Below are positions 1 through 10,279 of a stretch of 64,000 bases of DNA, in pieces (the first letter of the stretch is position 1; every line of letters begins with the position of its first letter). The translations under genes were made by a program, and so were the position numbers. The stretch is from Sinotaia quadrata (Eukaryota > Mollusca > Gastropoda > Architaenioglossa > Viviparidae): positions 3,668,501 through 3,732,500 of the forward strand of contig CM054181.1 of assembly GCA_028829895.1 (NCBI GenBank), read 5' to 3'. Under the pieces are notes generated by a model that was not told the DNA's origin, ran no database searches, and saw only the letters and a program-made list of their open reading frames with translations.

Positions 1-608
1 AAGTTAGTGGAACAGAGAAAAATTAGTTGTAAATTGTGGGATGGTTGAAATATTTATATAATTGTTAAAGATGTTTTATTATTTGGTACACTGAATACCA
101 TTTGTTACCATAAATCAATACAGAAACCTCATAATATTTTAAGTTATTTCTTTGAACTGCCTGAAGCATATGTGAAAGTGGTTTCTTTACTATGATATAA
201 AAAGTCATTATTGTACATGATGTGGAGTGTGGAGTGTGGGAGTGCGGACATGATGTGGTGCAGGTGTGCATACAAGAAGTGGAATGTGGGTATGCACACA
301 GAAGAATGGGGAAAAAAATAGATGCACACAAAGAGAAAATTGTTTTCTGATGTGAAATAGATGTGATCCTCAGAAATATAGTACCTAAAACAATGTATAC
401 ATGGAAATCAAAATTGGAGACCTCAGTGATGAGAACCTCTGTAATTAATTGATAGTCAATGCAGGGACTAGATAAATGTAACTATTTTAAATTCAGAAAA
501 ATTATTCAAATAAAAAATATCTGATTAGTCAAAAGTTAATTGAAGCCTCTGTTAAACTTTAGTCAGAAATATATCATGATGAGATTTGAATTAACTAGTC
601 ACAAATAC

Positions 609-741
609 CTGAGCATTTTGAGAAGGTGATCATGGTCCATTCCATTGCCGTCATCCTGAAAGGTGAGGCACCTGGAGCCATTGATGATTTTTACGTCAAT
701 ACGCAGATTCTTGGCTGATACATCTGGATCATATGCATTAT
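609..741 (-). CDS. MORC3-like: MORC3-like copy A exon 3
   Basis: A 133-nt exon, TTTACAG acceptor and GTATTT donor. It encodes [20 protein letters not shown] and [20 protein letters not shown]. Same phase as copy B exon 3. Most differences between the copies lie in the loop between the two ATP motifs. Confidence 0.92.
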
Positions 742-3700
742 CTGTAAATAATAATGATAATGATAGTGATAGTTATAATAATGATTTTGTGATGATAATA
801 ATGATGTTGATGTTGATTATGTAATAATAATTTCCTTGACTAAACATGAAATCCTGCAAAACAAAAATCATGAAAATCTCAAATGATTCCAAATGAAGAC
901 TGTAAAAACATGGATGAAACAATAACATATGATATCAGTTTCTAAAAGAGTACACCAAAAGACAGAATGAAGTGGCAAAAATCACATACTGAAACCTATT
1001 GCAAGAAATGTGTAGTAAAAATCCCAGAAAGAGCATGGATGCACGAGAAGCAGTCATCAAGACAGAAGAAATCAAAACACTGTGGGATTCGAGATTAGAA
1101 CAGTATTAAGTGATTCCTGCATGAATACTAGACATTGTTGTTCTCAATAAGTCTAAACGAACAGCAGCAATCATCGATGTTGCTGTTCCAGTGATAGAGA
1201 TAAAAGCAAAAAACCCATAAAAATACCAGGATCTCAGATTAGAAATCCTGAGATTGTGGAATGCAAAAGTGATAGGTGCCTTAGGGAACAACATCTATGT
1301 TGGAAGGTTATCTGAATAAACTACCTGGAAACACAGGCTCACCCCACTACTAAAAAGCAGCACTCCTCAGAAGTGCCCACATTCTTTGTAAAACCTTGAT
1401 CTCCCAGAATCTTGGTAAGATTCCAAGACCTTGGATCACAACTGACATCAAGAGAATTCATGAAAAAGGGCTTATTATTATTGGAATATGTTTTCTGAAC
1501 ATCAAAACTATAAATAATCTAATAGCTTAAACAAATTTTAAGTTTTCACTACAGTTATATTGCTTTATTAGTTACAGTTCATAAAATAAAAAATCCTATC
1601 ATTTGATTATGCTAATCAATTAATATCTTTTATTAATATTTTAATAATAGCCTTACTTCTGATATGTGTGTGTGTGTGTGTGTGCGTGTGCATGCACGTG
1701 TGTGTGCATGTGTGTATGTAGTTAGTTCTCACTATTTGAAAATAATTCTTGTTTACGTGTGCATGAACCATAGCAAGCTGCTGATGTGGGCAGCATAATC
1801 CTTTTGTTATGACTTTTTATTTGAACGTATGAAGGCTGATGTGGGCAGTATAATCCTTTTGTTTAGACTTTTTATTTGAATTTGTCTGAAGGCTGTGAAT
1901 AATGTAACTGTAAGTATATTTGAAGCCACCGTTGATCTAGAGTACTGTGACACTACACTAAAACAGGAGTGCCACAGGTAGATTTAGAACAAATTGTTAG
2001 ATTGGAAGATTTGTTTATTAAATATGATAATTAATTAATTTCATCTTAATCCTTGTGCAAAATGGCAAGGCTAGCCCCTAAGTCCAGAATAAGGTTTACA
2101 CAGTTGATTTTAACTGTTATTTAATTTATACTTCATTTATTATAATTAATTTTTATGCTGTAAATATCTGTAACAGTTATTTTTATACTAGTCATTACTA
2201 GTTGCTCAAAGACAAAATTCTGGGCATGTAGTGAATTATGAGAAATGTTGTTTTCTTCAAACTTACCTTAACTTAACAGGTTGTAACATCAAATTTCTCT
2301 CATGTTAATTATGTGACTGAGTGTTTTGCATACAAGTGCAAACAATTCCAATGTGTACTACTAGTAAAATTATTATTAGTTATTATTCAATTATGATTCA
2401 ATTATGACTAAATTAACTGTAAGGATATATGTATTGTGGAGCAATATTCAAGGAAGACAAATATAAAAAATCTTGTTTTTGTCACTTTGTTGTTTCTGTT
2501 TTACATTTCATTCTCACAATACTTTAAGCAGAGAGTATATAATCAAAAGGAGTTTTAATGTTCAGCTACATAAATCTCACTACTCATACTTCTTAACTGT
2601 CAGTTAATGTTCAGCTACATAAATCTCACTACTCACACTTAGCTGTCAGTTCAGCTACATAAATCTCACTACTCATACTTCTTAGCTGTCAGTTAATGTT
2701 CAGCTACATAAATCTCACTACTCACACTTAGCTGTCAGTTCAGCTACATAAATCTCACTACTCACACTTAGCTGTCAGTTAATGTTCAGCTACATAAATC
2801 TCACTACTCACACTTAGCTGTCAGTTAATGTTCAGCTACATAAATCTCACTACTCACACTTAGCTGTCAGTTAATGTTCAGCTACATAAATCTCACTACT
2901 CACACTTAGCTGTCAGTTAATGTTCAGCTACATAAATCTCACTACTCACACTTAGCTGTCAGTTCAGCTACATAAATCTCACTACTCACACTTACCTATC
3001 AGTTCAGCAATGGCACTGAAAGGCCAGATGTGACTGGTGGAATTGGCTTTTAGAAAAGATGGGCTGACCTACACAGAAAAGAAAAATGCTCTCACTACTA
3101 AATTTCACTCTTACTGACCCAATGAAAAGAAAAAAACGAGAGAAAAAAAACAAACTTTGCAACAGCAGCATAATCTATATATAACAGAATGTGCAAATTA
3201 TACAAATTTAAAGCACTTATCTTCTCCCTTTATTTTAACTGATCATTTTCAAATTTGTAAAATAAAATACCAATACTTTATATGTTTTAAAATGCCTAAG
3301 CCCTATCAGTTACTATGAAATAAAGGGTGAAGTGGGTGAGAATAGATGAAGGGCATCTTGATAATTTTAGTAGATTTTAAATGATTATTATTATGCTTAT
3401 AAATTTTCAGAGCAAAATTTGAAAACAAATAAACATTAAAGAAAGTAAAAAATTAACTGATTTCAGTATACTTTCAACAACCTTTGAATCATTCAAGGTA
3501 ATAAATGTGTAATTAGAAAAATGTAGACAATGACTTAAAACAGGTATAACTATAAGCTAAAGAAAAAAATGTAATATTTAGAATGCAATTATGCAGCTTA
3601 TGACAAATAATGCCTTCACTATAAAGTAATACACATAATTATAAATGATTATAATAGTTAGATGTAAATTAAAGTCAAGATTTGTTTATGCTTCTTTCTA

Positions 3701-6700
3701 TCTTTTAGGGTTTTAAAACATTTGGTTACATACTTTTGACTGCTTGCTTTTTAAAAAGATCAGTGAAAATATTTTCATAAGAGTCAATGAGTGTTTGCTT
3801 AGTAACATGTATGACAATAATTGCAAATGAAGGCAAAATGCAGAACAGCTGTGATAGATTTATTCTGTTAGTCACTATCAAATTTATTTTGTTTTTCAAG
3901 TTTTCATTAAATACATCACATCATAAATGAGTGCCAGAGAAGCCCTTCCAATGTTAAGTGAACTTCTACTCACATGCTGGTACCTGTAATTGCCTTTAGT
4001 GGCCAGTGACTATACACCATATAGATGCATACAGGTAGGTGTGATTGCCTTTAGTGGCCAGTGACTATACACCATATACATGCATACAGGTAGGTATGAT
4101 TGCCTTTAGTGGCCAGTGACTTTACACCATATACATCCATGCAGGTAGGTGTGATTCTCTTTACTGATCAGTGACATCAGAACTTCTACCCACACAGGCA
4201 TTTGTTATTGATTTTAGTGACCAGTGACATTGTATACCAGTTGATGTGTTATTGACTAGTGATATTAGAACAGATAACTGCAATTGCCTTTAGTGACCAA
4301 TGACATTGATTACTACTGGCATGAACTGTATCATAAACACAATTGCCTTTAGTGACCAATTAAATTACTACTGGCATGAACTGTGTCATAAACACAATTG
4401 ACTTTAGTGACCAATGACATTACTACTGGCATGAACTGTGTCATAAACACAATCCCCTTTAATGACCAATGACACTGATTACTACTGGCATGAACTGTAT
4501 CATAAACACAATTGCCTTTAGTGACCAATGACATTACTACTGGCATGAACTGTATCATAAACGCAATTGACTTTAGTGACCAATGACATTACTACTGGCA
4601 TGAGCTGTGTCATAAACACAATTGACTTTAGTGACCAATGACATTACTACTGGTATGAACTGTATCACAAACACAATTGACTTTAGTGACCAATGACATT
4701 ACTACTGGCATGAACTGTATCATAAACATAATTGACTTTAGTGACCAATGACATTACTACTGGCATGAACTGTATCATAAATGCAATTGACTTTAGTGAC
4801 CAATGACATTACTACTGGCATGAGCTGTGTCATAAACACAATTGACTTTAGTGACCAATGACATTACTACTGGCATGAACTGTATAATAAACACAATTGA
4901 CTTTAGTGACCAATGACATTACTACTGGCATGAACTGTATCATAAACATAATTGAGAATGGCAACAGAACCAGTGACATGAGTAGTGGACATTACAATTG
5001 ACATAATCATGGACAGAACAAGTGGTATGAACAATGATATATATATAATGCTATAACCAGTGCCATAACCATGGACAGAACAAGTGGTATGAACAATGAT
5101 ATATATATAATGCTATAACCAGTGCCATAACCATGGACAGAACAAGTGGTATGAACAATGATATATATATATAATGCTATAACCAGTGCCATAACCATGG
5201 ACAGAACAAGTGGTATGAACAATGATATATATATAATGCTATAACCAGTGCCATAACCATGGACAGAACAAGTGGTATGAACAATGATATATATATAATG
5301 CTATAACCAGTGCCATAACTAGTGATGTGAATAGTAATATAAGTTTACACTTAAGAAATAGTGGTGCCCTTAGTGATTTAATTATTTTTTGTCTGGCATG
5401 TGTGGCTAGCCAGAATTTCTGTTGTGGCTGACCTCTTACAGGTCATCTGCATTGTTTAAGACAAGATTTATTTATGCTGATCAACACAGATCACTATCTT
5501 GCAACCCATTGTTGTCAATTCACAACTTAAGATAAGCAGAACCTTGAACCCACAGCAGGGAGAAAAACAAACATGATACATACTGACCATCCTCCCCATC
5601 CACCCCCACACCTCCAAGACATGATCTTAAATACATCACACACACACACACACACACACAGTGAGCAAGCTGTCAGTCATAGGAAAAAAACAAAGAATCG
5701 ATAGGAATACGTAAATTAGTCATTGTACAGTTGTGTGAAGAAAAATTATTGTTTTCCTTTATAAGGAAATACTTCGGAGTGTGTGTACTTTTATCATGTA
5801 CAGTGTAGACTTTGTGTGTTTTGGATTCTCACATTTCTCTCTACTTGTTCCACCATAGATGGTGTCTATAACATAATAAATTAATTATTACTTACTATCA
5901 CTACTGAAAGGAATCTGTGCTGATTATCTTGTGTTATTTATTCATCAACACCTCCTATCATCCTTTACATTTCATTGTGACCCATTAAAATGGCAACAAA
6001 CAAAAAGAGGAAAGTCAACAGTAAGTGTCATGTATTTCAAGACAGATGGACTGATGCCTACTTTTTCCTATCCAAAAGTTAAAAACATATTTGTTTACAC
6101 CATTTCGATCATAAAAGAATACAAGTTTAAAAGACTCTATGAAACAAAACATTCAAGGTAGGAAAAATTGATTGGTGAACTAGGATGAAAAAATTCAAAC
6201 TCTGAAAAAAGTATTGGCTTGTCAGCGGATGATTTTCATGAGTTCAGGATACAGCTGACAGCCACAGTAAGGGCAAGCTTGTAAGTCAAAAAAACTGTTA
6301 AACAATCAAATACATTTTCTTTTGATGAATTCACAAAGAATGTCTCAGTGGAGTAGTGGATATATTAAGCCTTAAAAAAGAATTGAATGTGACAATACAA
6401 GTCTCTCTCACTGGCCAGTGGCCAGGGGTATCAATGGCATGGCTAGCACCAAGGAATTTAGTGTCTTTTTAATTGCTCTTGACAAGAATACAGACAATAC
6501 AGATACAACTCAACTAGCAATTATAATACGAGAAGGTGATGTCAATTTTCAATGACATGCACTGAAGAAATACTTTCACTTCACCGAAGAAATCTTTCAA
6601 GAAGTAAAAAATGTTTTTGATAAATGAACTCAACTGGGCAATGTTGTGTGGAATAGTGACCAAAGAGGTGCCTGCAATGATTGGCTCACATATACTATAT

Positions 6701-9700
6701 ATAGGTGCAGGAAAAAGATAAAATCAGAGCTGTATAGAAGCATAAACATAGAGAACCTATGCATTGATTGGCTCACATATACTATATATAGGTGCAGAAA
6801 AAAGATAAAATCAGAGCTGTATAGAAGCATAAACATAGAGAACCTATGCATTGATTGGCTCACATATACTATATATAGGTGCAGTGACAAAGATAAAATC
6901 AGAGCTGTATAGAAGCATAAATATAGAGAATCTATGCATTCTTCACTGTATTATACATCAACAAAACCTGCAACTTAAATTGATTAATTCAACGACATAA
7001 TAATGATCACAGCATCTGCATAAATTTTATTAAGGAAAGAACTTCAAATCACCCACAGTTTCAAGAATTTCTCAGTGATCTGGATGCTGACCATTAAGTC
7101 TTAACTTTTTTTGGGTAATGTATGCTGGTTGAGAAAAGATGCTGAAGTACTTTAATGACCTGAGAGATGAAGTAGTAATTTGTTTGGACAAGAACGGAAA
7201 ATCTATACCTGCTTTAAAAGACAAGTCATGGATATGTGATCTTGCCTTTTGGTGGACATCGCAATCCATATGAATGAAGTGAACAACAACACAGATTCAG
7301 TTGGTTCATGAGCTGTGTGGACATATAAAGTCATTTGAAAACAAGCTTCACCTTTGGGAAAGTTAAAGTGAAAGCAGGAAACATATAACTTTTTCCCACT
7401 TTAGCTGTTGAGAGTAATGAGCCAGTTTGCTGATGAGTTGAAAGAAATGAAAAGTGAATTCAATATGAGATTTCAGATTTGGTGGATATCAGTTTGAAGA
7501 TATTTTCATCTCCATTTGATGTTAATATAGAAACTGCCCCATTATCACTACAAATGGGAATTACTGATTTACAAGTGAAATGAAATCTGAAAATGAAAGC
7601 CAGGGTCATTCCTCTACCAGAATTTTACCAAAGATATTTTCTGGCTGATAAGCATCCTCAAGTTGGTGATTTGGCTTGAAACTTTCTGGAAGTACATATG
7701 TCTGTGAACAACTTTTTTCAAGAATAAGTTTAAGTCAAAAACACAAATACAAATAACAGACCCTCATTTAGAGAACTCACTGAGATAAATATTTGACATG
7801 TCCACTCCCCAACTTTCCCTTACAGTGAATGTCTTGTTACACAAGCACAATCATCTCAATGATAACAACTATACAAGTAAATAATAAGCTTCATTAAAGT
7901 TAAGTTTTAGTTGAATTAGTTTCATAACAGTTTGAGTATCATCTTGTTGAAACAATGTGTCAATAATAAGAGTAATTAAGCTTTGATACTGACATAAAAC
8001 TGTAATCTGTAACATAAATTATGTTGTAATGGGGGGGGGGGGCATTTTTATGTAAGTGTAAACTACATTATGTTGTAATCTGGGGGGCATTTTCATAGTG
8101 AATTATTTTCAGTCTGGCCCAGCCTGTGACCATCTGCTTAATTCAGCATTTGGCCCTTGAACTGAAAAAGGTTGCACACACTTGCTCTATAATGTTGAAA
8201 TAAATAATTATGATTAAAATTAAAAATAAGTTTTCATTTCTTTCTCATAAGCTTGGTGCATTACCCTGAATTATTATTTTATCATCAATTTACTATTTAC
8301 ATTTACAATATTCAACACAATTTTTCATTTTAGAAATAATTTTGATATTGGATTGTAGTTATCATGTTGAAATAAAAATAGAAGACTTGTAATTTTAATC
8401 CTATTATAGCTTTTATCTTTATAATAGGATTAAAATTTAGAAATGACTAAAATCACGTCATCCCATAATATTTCTCAATTGTGGATATATTACTATAGAT
8501 TACTGTTGTATCCTCTCATAAATGTATGAGCCTAGACATTCACAGCAGTACACTTAAAAAAAAAGAAGGAATAATGCTGACTTATATAAGACTATTTAAT
8601 CTAAAATAAAATGTTGGCTCTAAATGCTTTACAACTGTAAATAAATAAATACAAATGCAATACTATATATATATATATATATTAATTATTATAAATAATA
8701 GTGTACAAAGGTACATACACACACTTAACATTCTAGTACACACTAGCAGAAACAATAATAAGTAAAATCAAATACATAAGTAGCAGATAAAAGGACAATA
8801 AAAACATAACAAAGACTATATACTGACACATATAACACAGAACATAAGTGGATTTGATATAAAATAATATATACAGAGATCATGAAACTTGAAAGCAAAC
8901 ACTTGTAATGTATATTGTAGGTGAAAAGAATGCCAGTGATACAATTTGTAACCTGGTTCCATTTTTATTGTGTAATGATTTAAGTGTCAATACAAAGTTC
9001 TTAAGATTTGTGCTCATCCTGTTTAATGAGTAGCTTAGCAGCTTGTAACTCAATTTGCATACTGACTACTGAGTAATACATTTTTTCATGTCAGTAAAAG
9101 TTAATCAACATATAAAATACTATTAAGAAGGAAATAATTTCTCAGTGTTATCATTTATTTATACAGTGACTTTTTACAAACATATTTTCAATAAGTTTTA
9201 CAGGAGAGTTTACACACATTGACACAAGTTGGAATGAGCAAAAATTAATTTTACTATTTTGTAAATAAACTGAAGGACTGACTAAAAATACATAAACATA
9301 CTGAGATAAAATTATCTAAAATACCCCACAAGATCTGCATAAAACCTAAGGAGATTGCGGGACAGTTTCACTACTTTTAAGAGCTAATAATGGAATCGCA
9401 AATTCACCATTTTTGCTCTTGGTAACGGGAGAGAACTGCCCTGACATTAAGATTGATCTTTTCACAAACTTATAATACGAAGCATCCTTTTCCTCATCGT
9501 AACTTGTTCTAAATACTGACATGCAAATTAGGGGATGTTGATGTTTTTTTTCCGTCTTAAATCACTCTGCGTTATTTTTGTTTTTATTGAAATCAACTCT
9601 TCAAACACAATCGATTGACAATGACCGTGCAGATAGGATTGGATTATTTCTCAGTGTGAGAACCGAAGCGGTTTCTCTGCATATTTACTGATCATTGTTT

Positions 9701-10115
9701 CATAATCTCTAGCTATGCCTAATTACTGTACAGTCACAATTCACACAATAACAAACTTAATCGGAAAGGGGAGAGAACTTAATACTTTTAAAAGTTAGAT
9801 GCATACTTTCGATTTCAAAGTGATCAATTTCCGACCTCTGATCTTAGTTTACTAATTAATCATTATATCATAGCAACTTTTAAAATAAAGATGGGAGTGG
9901 AAATTATATATGCATTTAACTTATATACAAAGAATAATTGAACTGACCTAGAAATAATGTAAGAGTACCCCTAGCCCTATGTCCGTTCTACTAGGAGTAG
10001 GTCCTATAGATTTAGAAGATACATTTTTATTTTCTTGAATTATCATAATCCAGCTAAGCTATTTTACTTTATATATACAAACCTTTGATAGTGGGATGCC
10101 TTCGTGTGTCGTCAT
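609..10115 (-). CDS. MORC3-like: MORC3-like copy A, 5' part (exons 1-3; runs off the left edge)
   Basis: Three exons are visible: 10083-10115 ([11 protein letters not shown]), 2996-3068 ([18 protein letters not shown] then AIAELI) and 609-741 ([16 protein letters not shown], then [20 protein letters not shown]). Lengths and phases are identical to copy B exons 1-3, and all splice sites are intact (GTTTGT, GTAAGT and GTATTT donors; TGTGTAG and TTTACAG acceptors). The first ATPase motifs keep the catalytic Glu and Asn and a DDGNGM lid, so nothing here suggests a pseudogene. Exon 4 is not in the first 600 bases and should lie outside. Intron 1 (7 kb) holds a hAT relic and minisatellites; intron 2 holds a retrotransposon fragment. 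Confidence 0.85.
960..1470 (+). mobile_element. Fragment of a non-LTR retrotransposon polyprotein (region after the reverse transcriptase)
   Basis: Broken plus-strand reading gives [18 protein letters not shown], then [20 protein letters not shown] and [10 protein letters not shown]. This is the familiar C-terminal block of invertebrate endonuclease-RT elements (pattern IDIAVP...KEKEKIEKYQDL...VIGALG). Stops and frame changes show it is dead. It lies in intron 2 of MORC copy A. Confidence 0.65.
1660..1890. repeat. TG microsatellite and a ~72-bp direct duplication
   Basis: (TG)n with CATGCACG interruptions at ~1665-1718. Two adjacent copies of a segment containing AAGGCTGATGTGGGCAG and AATCCTTTTGTT follow at ~1775-1890. 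Confidence 0.7.
2556..3012. repeat. 40/46-bp minisatellite, ~10 units, derived from the exon 2 donor of MORC copy A
   Basis: Ten units of CATAAATCTCACTACTCACA... joined by CTTAGCTGTCAGTTCAGC or a form with six extra bases. The last unit runs into exon 2, where the same words read CTTACCTATCAGTTCAGC (donor and exon end). Confidence 0.9.
2996..3068 (-). CDS. MORC3-like: MORC3-like copy A exon 2
   Basis: A 73-nt exon, TTCTGTGTAG acceptor and GTAAGTG donor. It encodes [18 protein letters not shown] and AIAELI. The final bases of the exon and its donor are the template of the minisatellite that follows directly in the intron. Confidence 0.9.
3975..4160. repeat. ~65-bp minisatellite, 3 units
   Basis: Three units around TGCCTTTAGTGGCCAGTGAC and ACAGGTAGGT; related to the following 55-bp array through the CTTTAGTGxCCA core. 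Confidence 0.8.
4290..4960. repeat. 55-bp minisatellite, ~12 units
   Basis: Units of CATTACTACTGGCATGAACT plus ATTGACTTTAGTGACCAATG. Reading frames through it are repeat artefacts. Confidence 0.9.
5005..5330. repeat. 62-bp minisatellite, 5 units
   Basis: Units contain ACCATGGACAGAACAAGTGG and a (TA)n stretch of variable length. Confidence 0.9.
5640..5662. repeat. AC microsatellite
   Basis: Uninterrupted (AC)n of about 20 bases. Confidence 0.9.
5935..8190 (+). mobile_element. Degenerate hAT-family transposon (GTF2IRD2/ZBED5-like transposase)
   Basis: Translation from ATG at 5990 begins [20 protein letters not shown]. Across frame breaks it continues with [13 protein letters not shown] (BED-finger end), [20 protein letters not shown] (hAT catalytic region), [31 protein letters not shown] and [24 protein letters not shown] text. 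These are the signature segments of the domesticable hAT transposases seen in GTF2IRD2, ZBED5 and EPM2AIP1. Many stops and shifts make it inactive. The right end near 8120-8190 (GGCCCTTGAACTGAAAAAGG, TTGCTCTATAA) is typical of hAT termini. An 87-bp triplication interrupts the coding part. It lies in intron 1 of copy A. Confidence 0.75.
6678..6938. repeat. 87-bp tandem triplication inside the hAT relic
   Basis: Three units of TGATTGGCTCACATATACTA... with exact 87-bp spacing. The period is a multiple of three, so a short frame remains open through it. Confidence 0.9.
8030..8700. other. Intron 1 of copy A: poly-G run, AT-rich filler, TA microsatellite
   Basis: A run of twelve G at ~8031, the end of the hAT relic, the inverted repeat described separately, and (TA)n at ~8663-8682. 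No coding signal. Confidence 0.6.
8391..8437. repeat. Perfect inverted repeat, 18-bp arms, 11-base loop
   Basis: AATTTTAATCCTATTATA at 8391-8408 pairs with its exact complement at 8420-8437. Confidence 0.9.
8700..10080. other. Intron 1 of copy A, 5' part; right half homologous to copy B intron 1
   Basis: AT-rich with no exon signal. About 9780-9900 aligns with ~55340-55440 upstream of copy B exon 2 (shared TTTCAAAGTG and ATCATAGCAA-type words). Confidence 0.5.
10083..10115 (-). CDS. MORC3-like: MORC3-like copy A exon 1 ([11 protein letters not shown])
   Basis: Eleven codons from ATG to a GTTTGT donor, differing from copy B exon 1 by one residue. Flanking sequence on both sides is also alignable to copy B. 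Confidence 0.75.
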
Positions 10116-10275
10116 CTTTTACATGTTCAGGGACATTTTCCTTAAAGTTAACATCACTTTTGTTGTTGTTTCTTTCAATCACGTTTAAAATATCAATGGA
10201 GCGTTGCAGCGCGGCTGTTGCAATAAAGGGACGCAACTATAAAAACCAAATCTTAAAAAATGTTCCTTATCAAAG
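10116..10275 (-). promoter_or_regulatory. Upstream/5' UTR block of MORC3-like copy A, shared with copy B
   Basis: This stretch aligns with 56027-56180 upstream of copy B exon 1, including the shared words GGGACGCAAC and CATCTTTTACAT. It lies directly 5' of the start codon, so it should contain the 5' UTR and core promoter. No TATA box is evident near the start. An open frame runs through it out of phase with the start codon and is probably fortuitous. Confidence 0.4.
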
Positions 10276-10279
10276 GTGA

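Noticed and set aside
2556..5330. Regular repeats resembling a CRISPR array
   Set aside because: Units are contiguous with no unique spacers, in an animal intron-bearing context.
10085..10279. Plus-strand 64-codon frame over exon 1 of copy A
   Set aside because: The minus strand holds the conserved [11 protein letters not shown] exon; the plus-strand frame is not kept in copy B.
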